Source of the DNA: Nocardioides aurantiacus
GTDB taxonomy: Bacteria; Actinomycetota; Actinomycetes; Propionibacteriales; Nocardioidaceae
Direction of reading: 5' to 3'
Length of the DNA stretch: 64,000 bases
Assembly: GCF_003752505.1 (NCBI RefSeq)
Contig: NZ_RKHO01000001.1
Coordinates: forward strand, 1,674,001 to 1,738,000
Below, piece after piece: positions 51,789 through 60,326 of this stretch; positions within the stretch are counted from its first letter, which is position 1, and each line of letters starts with the position of its first letter. The position numbers were made by a program, and so were the translations under genes. The notes under the pieces are model-generated. The model saw only the letters and a program-made list of their open reading frames with translations, was not told where the DNA came from and made no database searches.

Positions 51789-52757
51789 GTGACCACCACC
51801 TGGCCCGACGCCTCCCCTCCCCTGGTCCGTCGGCCCGCGGCCGAGGAGGAGCACTACCGCGACTTCCTGACCGGGCCGGGCGACGAGCGGCGCCCGGTGC
51901 TCGTGGTCACGGGCAACTGCCAGGCCGAGTCGCTGCGGCTGCTCCTCGACGGCGACGACGTGCGCACGGTGCGGCTCCCGCCGCTGCACGACGTGCGGCC
52001 CCACGAGGTCGAGCCGCTGCACCGCTGGCTCGCCCGCACCGACCTGCTCGTGGCCCAGCCCGTGCGCGCCGACTACCGCGGCCTGCCGCTGGGCACCGAG
52101 CAGCAGGTGGCCCGGCTACCGGGCACGGCCGTGGTCGCACCGGTGCCGATCGTCCGCTACGCCGGGCTGCACCCCTGGCACCTCGTGATGCACCCGCCGG
52201 GCCTCGCCGACCCCGAGCCGCCGGTCGTGGCCTACCACGACGTCCGGCTCGTGGCCGAGGCCGCGTGGCGCCGCGCCGGCGGCACCGCCCCGCAACCCGG
52301 GCCCACCGCACCGGCCCGGGTCCTGGCGGTCGCCGCCGCGTCGGTCGCCGAGCTGGCGCGACGGGAGGCCGCCGCGGGCGCGGTCCCGGTCAGCGACCTG
52401 CTGGAGCACCCCGCCGGCGACACCGTCCGCACCGTCAACCACCCGGGCAACCGGCTGCTCGAGCCGGTGGCGGCCCGGGTGCGGACCGCCCTCGGCCTGG
52501 AGCCACGGGCCACGACCGTCACCCGGCCGCTCCTCACCTCCGTCGTCGCTCCCCTGGAGCCGGCCGTGGTCGCGGCGCACGGGCTCGCCGACGAGCCCCG
52601 TCCCGACTGGCGCGTCGGCGGGACCCCGGTCACCGCCGCGGCCGTCGCCACGGCCCAGCTCGCGTGGTACGCCGCCCGCCCCGACGTCCTCGACCTGGCC
52701 CTCGCCCGCTCCGCCGAGGTGCGCGCGCTGCTGGGGCTGCCGGGCCCCGACGACTGA
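51789..52757 (+). CDS. WcbI-like polysaccharide biosynthesis protein
   Basis: 322 residues, GTG start with CAGACT six bases upstream. The sequence VTGNCQAESLRLLL matches the N-terminal GNCQ signature of WcbI, a capsule-locus protein with an acetyltransferase-like fold. TVNHPGNRLL later in the chain also fits the family. There is no capsule cluster nearby; the next gene on the same strand encodes an ATP-grasp protein. The substrate is unknown. Confidence 0.72.
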   Translation: MTTTWPDASPPLVRRPAAEEEHYRDFLTGPGDERRPVLVVTGNCQAESLRLLLDGDDVRTVRLPPLHDVRPHEVEPLHRWLARTDLLVAQPVRADYRGLPLGTEQQVARLPGTAVVAPVPIVRYAGLHPWHLVMHPPGLADPEPPVVAYHDVRLVAEAAWRRAGGTAPQPGPTAPARVLAVAAASVAELARREAAAGAVPVSDLLEHPAGDTVRTVNHPGNRLLEPVAARVRTALGLEPRATTVTRPLLTSVVAPLEPAVVAAHGLADEPRPDWRVGGTPVTAAAVATAQLAWYAARPDVLDLALARSAEVRALLGLPGPDD

Positions 52758-52808
52758 GCCACCCCCGGTGGCTCGCGCCCGTCGGTGGCACCTGGCACGC
52801 TGCGCTGC

Positions 52809-53690
52809 GTGATCGAGCGACTGGCGTGGGTGACGACACGGGGCGCGCGCGGCCGCGACGAGGACGAGCCGCTGGTGCTGCCGGCGCTGGCACGTGCCGG
52901 GGTCGCGGTCGACGTCGTCGACTGGGACGACCCGCACGTCGACTGGGCGGCCTACGACCGCGCCGTGCTGCGCTCGGCCTGGGACTACCCCGACCGCCTC
53001 GCGGAGTTCCTGCCGTGGCTCGACCGGGTGGCCGCGGCGACCGACCTGGTCAACCCGCCGGCCACGGTGCGGTGGAGCCTCGACAAGCACTACCTGCGCG
53101 ACCTCGACGCGGCCGGGGTCCCGATCACGCCGACGACGTTCCTGCTCCCCGGCGAGCAGGCCGACCTGACCCACCTGGCCCAGGGCGACTTCGTGGTGAA
53201 GCCGGCCGTGGGCGCGGGCAGCCGCGACACCGCCACCTACGGCCCCGAGCACCACGACGTCGCGCTCGCCCACGTCGCCCGGCTGCACGCCGCGGACCGG
53301 GCGGTGCTGGTGCAGCCGTTCCTGGCCTCGGTGGCCACCGACGGCGAGTGGCCGCTGGTCTACCTGCAGGGGCACTTCAGCCACGCCGCCAGCAAGCGCG
53401 TGGCGGTGCCGCGGGCCGGCGCGGTCGAGGACCTGTTCGCCGAGGAGACCAACGCCCCGCACGACGCCGAGCCCGCCCAGGTGGCGGTGGGCGACGCCGC
53501 GATGGAGGTGGTGACCGGGCTGCTCGGCACCCCGGCCTACGCCCGCGTCGACGTCGTGCGCGACGACGACGGCGGCTGCTGCGTGCTCGAGGTCGAGCTC
53601 GTCGAGCCCTCCCTGTTCCTGCCGTACGCCGAGCCGGCCGCCGTCGACCGGCTCGTCGGCGCCCTGGTCGGAGGCCCGAGGAGTCGGTGA
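52809..53690 (+). CDS. ATP-grasp (RimK/glutathione synthetase-like) ligase
   Basis: 293 residues from GTG 52809, with CACGCT seven bases upstream. The ATP-grasp fold is indicated by DLVNPPATVRWSLDKHYL, the ATP-binding FVVKPAVGAGSRDT and the metal-binding YARVDVVRDDDGGCCVLEVELVEPS in part. Such enzymes join a carboxylate to an amine through acyl phosphate. It follows the WcbI-like gene by 51 bases, so the two may act on the same molecule. Confidence 0.8.
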   Translation: MIERLAWVTTRGARGRDEDEPLVLPALARAGVAVDVVDWDDPHVDWAAYDRAVLRSAWDYPDRLAEFLPWLDRVAAATDLVNPPATVRWSLDKHYLRDLDAAGVPITPTTFLLPGEQADLTHLAQGDFVVKPAVGAGSRDTATYGPEHHDVALAHVARLHAADRAVLVQPFLASVATDGEWPLVYLQGHFSHAASKRVAVPRAGAVEDLFAEETNAPHDAEPAQVAVGDAAMEVVTGLLGTPAYARVDVVRDDDGGCCVLEVELVEPSLFLPYAEPAAVDRLVGALVGGPRSR

Positions 53691-53711
53691 CACCGCGTCG
53701 GCCGGACGGGG

Positions 53712-55958
53712 TCAGGCCCGGACGTCGGCCCAGACGGTCTTGCCCTCGCCGCGGGGCTCGACGCCCCACTCCGTCGACAGCGCCCCCACGACCAGCAGGC
53801 CGCGGCCGCCCGTCGCGTCGGAGTCGACCGCCCGCGGCCGCGGCACCTTGGACAGCGAGTCGGTCACCATCACCCGCACGGCGCCCTCGTGGCGGCGCAG
53901 CTCCAGCCGCGCCGGGCCCTCGGTGTGCACCAGCGCGTTCGTCACCAGCTCGGTGATCAGCAGCGACACGACGTCGTCGAGGTGCAGCAGGCCCCACCGG
54001 ACCAGGGTGCGGCGGCCGAAGCCCCGGGCCGTGGCCACCTCGGGCACGGTCGCGACGTGCAGCTCCTCGCGCCGGTAGCTCGCGGCCGGGCCGGCGTACT
54101 CGCAGGCCAGCACGGCGACGTCGTCGCGCGCCCGCACCCCCACCCGGGCGAGCACGTCGTCGACGTCGTCCTCCAGGCGCTCCTGGCGGGCTGCGCTCGT
54201 CACGTCGCCGTCGCGGGCCGCGGCCGTGGTGCCGTCGCCGCTGCCGGTCGTGGCCACCTCGCGGAGCAGGGCGGCCACTCCCTCGTCGACGTCCTCGCCG
54301 GGCACCTCGACCAGCCCGTCGGTGTAGAGCAGCAGCCGGTCGCCCGCCCCGAGGTGGAGCTCGGTGGTGGGCCACTCCCACTCGGGCAGCACCCCGAGCG
54401 GGATGCCGCCGTCCCCCTCGACCTCGACGACCTCGCCGTCGGCGCGCCACAGCAGCGGCAGCGTGTGGCCTGCCCGCACCACCGTCACGTGGCCGGTGGC
54501 GGGCTCGATGCGCACCAGGCAGCAGGTGGCGATCGCGTCGGTGCGCAGCGTCTCCATCACCCGGTTGACGCGGGCCAGCGCGACGTGGGGCGGGTGGCTC
54601 TCGACCAGGTAGGCGTTGAGCGCCACGCGCAGCTGTCCCATCACCGCGGCCGCGCCGATGCTGTGGCCCTGGACGTCGCCGATCACGAGCACGACCGCCC
54701 CGTCGGGGGTGGCGATCACGTCGTACCAGTCACCGCCGACCTCGGCGTCGACCGCCGACGGCACGTAGCGCACCGCCACCGCCAGCGACTCCACGTCGGG
54801 CAGCGCCAGGGGCAGCAGCGAGCGCTGCAGCGTCTGCGAGACCGAGATGGCGTACGCCGCGCTGTCGCGCAGGGCGGCCTGGGCCGCGGCCTCGGAGTCG
54901 CGCAGCTCGACCTGCAGCAGCGCCAGGGAGAGCTGCTCCACCGCGCTGCGCAGCCAGTCGAGCTCGACGGCGTCGAAGACCCGCGGCTCGCGCCACGCCA
55001 GCGCCAGCACACCGAGCGTCCGCTCCCCCACCACGAGCGGGAGCAGCACCGAGGCCTCCATGCCCGTCACCGCCGCCCCGACCCGGGGGAAGCGGGCCGC
55101 CAGGTCGGCCACCGACTCGTGCACCAGGGGCCGCCGCTCGGCGGCGCACACGGCCACCGGGTTGTCGCCCTCCGCGGGGAACTCCGCGTGCTGGGGCCGC
55201 TGCGGCGCCTCGGTCGCCCCGCGAGCCGGGGCGACGCTGACGCCGGCCGCGGCGCGGTAGACCGACCCCTCGCGGAGGTAGACCCCGACGCGACTGGCCC
55301 CCAACGGACCGACCAGCGTGTCGACGACGGCGAGCAGGACCTGGTCCCGGTCGTCGGCCCGGGCCAGGCGCGAGGTGATCGTCTGCAGCAGGGCGAGCCG
55401 CTCGGCGGCCTGCTCGGCCTCCCGCCGCGCCAGCTGCTCCTGGGCGTAGGACCGGGCGTTCTCGACGGCCACCGCCGCCTGGGTCGCGACCAGCCGCACC
55501 ACGTCCTCGCTGCGCTCGTCGAACGCGGCGACCTCGGGGTGGCCGAACAGGAGCGCGCCGATGACCTCGCCCGAGCGGGCCACGACCGGGGTGCCGAGGT
55601 AGCTGCGCAACGGCCGGCGGCCGCGGCGCACGGCGTCGGGCAGGTCGTCGCCGACGTCGTCCAGGCGCACCGTCTCCCGCCCCGCGAAGGTGGCGGAGAA
55701 GAGCTCGACCAGCCGGGGCACCGGCAGGTGCGCGAACTCCTGCGGGCCCACGCCCGAGGCGACCCGCAGCCCGCCGCGCGTCGCCCCGTCGTCGGAGGAG
55801 TGGTAGAAGAACGCGCCGAAACGGGCCGCGGAGAGCCGGGTGCCGGCGTCGGTCACCGACTGCAGCACGCGGTCGAGGTCGAGGTCGGAGGTGATGGCCT
55901 CGGTCATCTCGACGAAGACGTGGAGGTCGTCCAGGATCCGCTGCACCCTCGCCCCCAC
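53712..55958 (-). CDS. GAF-GAF-SpoIIE phosphatase-HATPase signalling protein
   Basis: 748 residues from GTG 55958; GTG 55946 is an alternative. Domains in order: GAF (about 10-180, FGAFFYHSSDD, LGTPVVARSGEVIGALLFGHP), second GAF (about 200-350), SpoIIE/PP2C phosphatase (about 370-600, VGGDWYDVI, VIGDVQGHSIGAAAVMGQL, LLLYTDGLVE), and an RsbW-like HATPase (LITELVTNALVHTEG, GGRGLLVVGAL). It probably dephosphorylates, and perhaps also phosphorylates, anti-sigma factor antagonists in a stress sigma pathway. No STAS partner is adjacent. Confidence 0.88.
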   Translation of the reverse strand: MGARVQRILDDLHVFVEMTEAITSDLDLDRVLQSVTDAGTRLSAARFGAFFYHSSDDGATRGGLRVASGVGPQEFAHLPVPRLVELFSATFAGRETVRLDDVGDDLPDAVRRGRRPLRSYLGTPVVARSGEVIGALLFGHPEVAAFDERSEDVVRLVATQAAVAVENARSYAQEQLARREAEQAAERLALLQTITSRLARADDRDQVLLAVVDTLVGPLGASRVGVYLREGSVYRAAAGVSVAPARGATEAPQRPQHAEFPAEGDNPVAVCAAERRPLVHESVADLAARFPRVGAAVTGMEASVLLPLVVGERTLGVLALAWREPRVFDAVELDWLRSAVEQLSLALLQVELRDSEAAAQAALRDSAAYAISVSQTLQRSLLPLALPDVESLAVAVRYVPSAVDAEVGGDWYDVIATPDGAVVLVIGDVQGHSIGAAAVMGQLRVALNAYLVESHPPHVALARVNRVMETLRTDAIATCCLVRIEPATGHVTVVRAGHTLPLLWRADGEVVEVEGDGGIPLGVLPEWEWPTTELHLGAGDRLLLYTDGLVEVPGEDVDEGVAALLREVATTGSGDGTTAAARDGDVTSAARQERLEDDVDDVLARVGVRARDDVAVLACEYAGPAASYRREELHVATVPEVATARGFGRRTLVRWGLLHLDDVVSLLITELVTNALVHTEGPARLELRRHEGAVRVMVTDSLSKVPRPRAVDSDATGGRGLLVVGALSTEWGVEPRGEGKTVWADVRA

Positions 55959-56136
55959 CCCGTGTCTCGCAGCGTCGGGCGCTCGCCCCCGCACGAGGAG
56001 CCTAGGTGCTGCCTTGCACCCGCGCGGCGTCCCGGGCCCACCACGCCGCGGGTGTGAGACACCCCCTCCCCCAGACCGCCACGAACCGGACACCCGGCTC
56101 GCCGACCGGACCCGACCGATCGGGTACGGGCGGGGC

Positions 56137-57330
56137 GTGAGCCCCACCGAGCAGCCGGACGTCGACCTGGACCGGCCCCTGGCCCCCGACGCCGAGCCCC
56201 GGCCCCACAGCGCCAGCGGCGAGGGCACCGCGGAGCGGGACCTCGCCGAGCTCGCTCCGCCCGCCCGGTCGGCCCGCCGCTGGACGCCGAAGCGGGTGGT
56301 GGTGACGCCGGCCGCCCTCGACGAGCCGCACGGCCAGCGGATCGTCGCCCGGGTCGAGGCGCTCGGCATCGAGGTCGAGCGGCTCACCGCCAACCGGCTG
56401 ACCGGGGTCCGGGGCGAGACCGACCGCGAGACCTACGCCCGCGCCAAGTCCACCCTCGCCGTCGTGGTCAGCCCGCCGAGCAAGCGTCGGCTGCAGCCCA
56501 TCTCCCCCAGCGCCGACTGGCGGGTCGACCTGGCCGAGGGCTGCCCGGCACACTGCCAGTACTGCTACCTCGCCGGCTCGCTGTCCGGCCCGCCGGTCAC
56601 CCGGGTGTACGCCGACCTCGACGACATCCTGGCCAACCTCACGTCGTACGCCGGGACGGGCGAGGTGACCAGCCGGTCGGCGGCGCGCCGCCACGAGGGC
56701 ACCACCTTCGAGGCCTCCTGCTACAGCGACCCGCTGGCGCTGGACCACCTGACCGGCAGCTGGCAGCGGGCGGTGGAGCACTTCGGCGCGTGGGACGCCC
56801 CGGTGCAGCTGCGGTGGACCACCAAGTTCGCCGACGTCGACCGGTTCGTCGCCCTGGACCACCGCGGCCGGACCCGGGTGCGGTTCAGCGTCAACTGCCT
56901 GCCGGTGACCCGCCGCTGGGAGGGCGGGACCAGCACGCTCGAGCAGCGCCTGGACGCCGTGCGCCGGCTCGCGCTGGCGGACTACCCGGTGGGGCTGACC
57001 ATCGCCCCGATCATGCCGCTGGAGGACTGGCGCGACCACTACGGCGAGCTGCTCGAGCTGGTCGGCCGGGCGGTCGACGACGTGGCCGACCTCGACCTGA
57101 CCGCCGAGCTGATCACCCACCGGTTCACCGCCGGCAGCAAGGAGGTGCTGACCGGGTGGTACCCCCGCACCACCCTGGAGATGGACGAGGCGCGCCGCTC
57201 GGTCAAGCGCGGCAAGTTCGGCACCACCAAGCACGTCTACCCGCGCGAGGTGATGGCCGAGCTCCGGGGGTGGTTCACCACCGCGCTCGCCGAACGGGTG
57301 CCGGCCTGCCGCGTCCTGTACTGGACCTGA
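56137..57330 (+). CDS. Spore photoproduct lyase family radical SAM protein
   Basis: 397 residues, GTG start. The radical SAM cluster site is GCPAHCQYCYLAG (Cys136, Cys140, Cys143), spaced CxxxCxxC. Downstream blocks FEASCYSDPLALDHLTG and VRFSVNCLPV fit SPL-like proteins, which split thymine dimers in spores. An SPL relative in a lineage thought not to form endospores may repair other DNA lesions. An Arg/Pro-rich N-terminus of about 50 residues is extra. Confidence 0.82.
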   Translation: MSPTEQPDVDLDRPLAPDAEPRPHSASGEGTAERDLAELAPPARSARRWTPKRVVVTPAALDEPHGQRIVARVEALGIEVERLTANRLTGVRGETDRETYARAKSTLAVVVSPPSKRRLQPISPSADWRVDLAEGCPAHCQYCYLAGSLSGPPVTRVYADLDDILANLTSYAGTGEVTSRSAARRHEGTTFEASCYSDPLALDHLTGSWQRAVEHFGAWDAPVQLRWTTKFADVDRFVALDHRGRTRVRFSVNCLPVTRRWEGGTSTLEQRLDAVRRLALADYPVGLTIAPIMPLEDWRDHYGELLELVGRAVDDVADLDLTAELITHRFTAGSKEVLTGWYPRTTLEMDEARRSVKRGKFGTTKHVYPREVMAELRGWFTTALAERVPACRVLYWT

Positions 57331-57361
57331 CCCCCGGGGCCCGGTCCCGGGACCCGACGGG

Positions 57362-59164
57362 TCAGCGGGTGCCGCGGACCGAGAAGCGCTTCACCCCGCC
57401 CACGACCCGGTCGGCGTCGGCCCGGGCCGTGCGCGCCCGGCGCGCCGCCCCGCGAGCGTCGAACTGCAGCGAGGCGACCACCTCGTCGTTGGCGGGCGCG
57501 GTGGTCAGGCTCCGCAGGAGCGCGGGGAAGGTCGCCGCCGAGGGGGCCGGGCCGTCCTCGTCGAAGAACTCCTCCTCGTCCTCGAAGAACTCCTCCGAGC
57601 CGTAGAGGTCCGACCCCCCGCCGCGGACGACCAGGACGCCGGTGCGGCCGGCGGTGCGGGTCGGCACGGTCACGCTGGTGCGGACCACGCGCGGCTCGCC
57701 CTCCCGCGAGGTGAGGGTGACGCGCAGCCGCAGGGTGCTGCCCTGCCTGAGGCCCTTGCCGCGGCTGGGCAGGGCGACCCACGACGTGCCGCGGCGGTAC
57801 TGCACCGTGGCGACCCGGTAGGTCTCGTAGGTGTCCTCCACCGTGGTCGCGGCGTCGACGCCGGTGATCCGGACGACCTCGCCGGGGTTGTCCTGCAGCG
57901 CGAGCAGGTCCATGGCCAGGGCGGAGGCGGTGGTGGCGGAGATGTCGGCCGGGTCGGCGTAGCGGTTGGACCGGGTGTAGGTGAACGGCGACCCGTCCTT
58001 GCGGGTGCCCCTGACCGTCCACCGCGTGGACGCCTGCCCCCCGCCGACGCGGTCGAGCACGCGGTCCTGGGCGGCGACGGTGTTGCTGAACGCCAGCTCG
58101 GGGATGAGCGAGCCGACGGTGACGTGGGTGAGCGCCGTGCGCGCGTCGGCCCCCTGGGTGGCGGTGGTCCGCACGTCGTAGCGCGTGGGGAGCCCGCCGG
58201 CCCGCCCGCGGATGCCGGCCAGCCGGTCGCGGTCCACGGTGCCGACCGGCGCCCCGAGGTTGGCGACCTTGAACCCGCCGAAGACCGAGTCGTCCTGGAT
58301 GTGGGTCGCGGTGGCTCCGTGCATGCTGAGCGTGCTGGCCCCGGTGAAGTTCATCGGGTGGCCGAAGCCCACCACCTCGCCGTCGCACACGGCGGTGGCG
58401 GTGCCGACGGCGGCCGCGGTCAGGGTGCCGTGGGCCATCGACGCGGCCAGGTTGCCGCCCGCCGTGACCGGGACCTGCTCCCCCGACGGCGCTCCGGCCG
58501 AGGTGTCCGCGAGGTGCACGCCCTGGCTGTTCAGGGCCGGTGCGAGGCTGCGGACCCGCTCGGCGCCGAGGCCCGAGAGACCGACGGGCACGCGCATCCG
58601 ACGCATCGCGGTGGCGCCGGTGGCGGCCCCCGCCCGGGCGACCGAGCGCTGCAGGGAGGTGGTGAGCGGCGCGACGGTGCGCGGCGCCGAGGTCGCGGAC
58701 CGCGACGGGGAGAACAGGCGGTACATCTCCTCGGCCGGGGTGACGCCGGCGACGGTCGACGGTCCGGTGCCCAGGCTGTAGGCGACGGCGCCGATGAGGC
58801 GGCCGTCGGCGGCGTACACCGGCGAGCCGGACATGCCGCTCCAGATGCCGGCGCGGTCCACGGCCGCGGAGTGCAGGTCGACCAGGACCATGTCGACGTC
58901 GGACGTGATGCCGTCCTCGAGGACGCCGAGCACGGTGCCGGCGAAGGCCTCGGGCGCGGTGCCGCTGGTGACCGTGCGCCCGGTGACGGCGTCGCCCCTG
59001 GTCAGCCCGGCGACGGGGAACGCGGCCGGGCACTCCTCCGGTGCCGCGACCGGATCGGCCTGCGCCGCGGGGCCGGAGAGTCCCACCCCGGCCAGCGCGG
59101 CGGACGCCGCGGCGCCCAGCGCCACCCACCTGGTCCACGTCCTGCGGTCCGGCGTCGTGGTCAT
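57362..59164 (-). CDS. Secreted SpoIVB-like (S55 family) serine protease
   Basis: 600 residues. A signal peptide (residues 1-36, ending AQA) directs export. GIWSGMSGSPVY (Ser112) gives the GxSGxP nucleophile and VVGFGHPMNF a conserved histidine, as in SpoIVB/S55 peptidases. The long C-terminal part has beta-rich segments and an acidic-aromatic stretch, EEFFEDEEEFFDEDG. The substrate is unknown. It converges with the SPL-like gene. Confidence 0.82.
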   Translation of the reverse strand: MTTTPDRRTWTRWVALGAAASAALAGVGLSGPAAQADPVAAPEECPAAFPVAGLTRGDAVTGRTVTSGTAPEAFAGTVLGVLEDGITSDVDMVLVDLHSAAVDRAGIWSGMSGSPVYAADGRLIGAVAYSLGTGPSTVAGVTPAEEMYRLFSPSRSATSAPRTVAPLTTSLQRSVARAGAATGATAMRRMRVPVGLSGLGAERVRSLAPALNSQGVHLADTSAGAPSGEQVPVTAGGNLAASMAHGTLTAAAVGTATAVCDGEVVGFGHPMNFTGASTLSMHGATATHIQDDSVFGGFKVANLGAPVGTVDRDRLAGIRGRAGGLPTRYDVRTTATQGADARTALTHVTVGSLIPELAFSNTVAAQDRVLDRVGGGQASTRWTVRGTRKDGSPFTYTRSNRYADPADISATTASALAMDLLALQDNPGEVVRITGVDAATTVEDTYETYRVATVQYRRGTSWVALPSRGKGLRQGSTLRLRVTLTSREGEPRVVRTSVTVPTRTAGRTGVLVVRGGGSDLYGSEEFFEDEEEFFDEDGPAPSAATFPALLRSLTTAPANDEVVASLQFDARGAARRARTARADADRVVGGVKRFSVRGTR

Positions 59165-59213
59165 GGGTCCCCCCGAGATGCGTGCCGGGCCCCGTGGTCC
59201 GGCGGTCTCGCGA

Positions 59214-60326
59214 TCATCGATCAGGCACGGGCTCCGCGCACGCACCGACGGCGACGACGTGGCGGTGGACCAGTCCACCTGCCGACGGTGGCGGGGGCGC
59301 GGTGCTGCGGCGTACGACGACCTCGGGCGCCATCGCGGGGAGCCGGGCCATCGGGCTGCCCTCGACCTCGCTGCGCAGCGCGGCCACGACCCGGCGCCCG
59401 ACCTCGTCGAAGTCGTGGCGCACGGTGGTGAGCGGCGGCACGAGGTACGCCGCCTCCGGGACGTCGTCGAACCCGACGACGCTGAGGTCCTCGGGCACCC
59501 GCCGACCACGCTCGCCGGCCGCACGGAGCACCCCGACGGCCATCTGGTCGTTGGCGACCACGACCGCGGTGGTCGCCGGATCGGCCAGCAGCCGGCGACC
59601 GGCGTGGAAGCCGCTGGCGGCGGTCCAGTCCCCCGCCTCCACCGGACCGGGGCCGAGCCCCCGCGCGTCGAGGGCCCCGGCCCACCCGTCGCGGCGCTGC
59701 CGGGCCTGGGTCGCCTCCAGCGGCCCGCTCACGTGGCCGACCACGACGTGGCCGAGGTCGAGCAGGTGCTCGGTGGCCCGACGAGACGCCAGCACCTGGT
59801 CGAGGCCGAGCCCGGGACGCCCCAGCGGCATCGCGCCGGCCACGACGACCACGGGCACCCCGGGCCGCTGCGCGAGGACGACCTCGGCCGTCGGGTCGTC
59901 GGCGGCCACCACCACGATGCCGTCCACGCCGCTGCTGAGCAGGTCGTCGAACGAGGCGGCGAGGAGGGCGGGCGTGATCGCGGGGAGGCTGCGGGTGAGC
60001 GTCTGGTAGCCCGCCTCGGCGACGCGCAGCTCCAGCGACTGCCGCACCCCCGCCGGTCCCCACAGCCCGGTGATGAGCGAGACGATCCCCACCGACCGCG
60101 ACCGGTTGGTGGCCAGCCGGCGGGCGGCGAAGTTGGGGCGGTAGCCCAGCCGCCCGATCGCGTCCCGGACCCGGGTGCGGGTCTGCGCGCTGACGTGCGG
60201 GTGGTCGTTGACCACGCGGGAGACCGTCTGGTCCGAGACGCCGGCGGCCCGGGCGACGTCGGCCAGGGTGACCTCGCGCGGGCGCCGGGCGCCGGCGTTC
60301 CCGGGCGGGACGCCGGCCCGGCTCAC
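59214..60326 (-). CDS. LacI family transcriptional regulator
   Basis: 370 residues, GTG start in a GTGA overlap with the permease stop. The helix-turn-helix VTLADVARAAGVSDQTVSRVVN is followed by the LacI hinge (RRLATNRSRSVGIV) and a periplasmic-binding-like sugar domain. As the last gene of the transporter unit, it probably represses that operon in the absence of its sugar. Confidence 0.9.
   Translation of the reverse strand: MSRAGVPPGNAGARRPREVTLADVARAAGVSDQTVSRVVNDHPHVSAQTRTRVRDAIGRLGYRPNFAARRLATNRSRSVGIVSLITGLWGPAGVRQSLELRVAEAGYQTLTRSLPAITPALLAASFDDLLSSGVDGIVVVAADDPTAEVVLAQRPGVPVVVVAGAMPLGRPGLGLDQVLASRRATEHLLDLGHVVVGHVSGPLEATQARQRRDGWAGALDARGLGPGPVEAGDWTAASGFHAGRRLLADPATTAVVVANDQMAVGVLRAAGERGRRVPEDLSVVGFDDVPEAAYLVPPLTTVRHDFDEVGRRVVAALRSEVEGSPMARLPAMAPEVVVRRSTAPPPPSAGGLVHRHVVAVGACAEPVPDR

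Noticed and set aside
57331-57361. Terminator at GGTCCCGGGACC between the SPL-like and S55 genes
   Set aside because: The palindrome has no loop and no U-tract; in this GC-rich background it is weak evidence.
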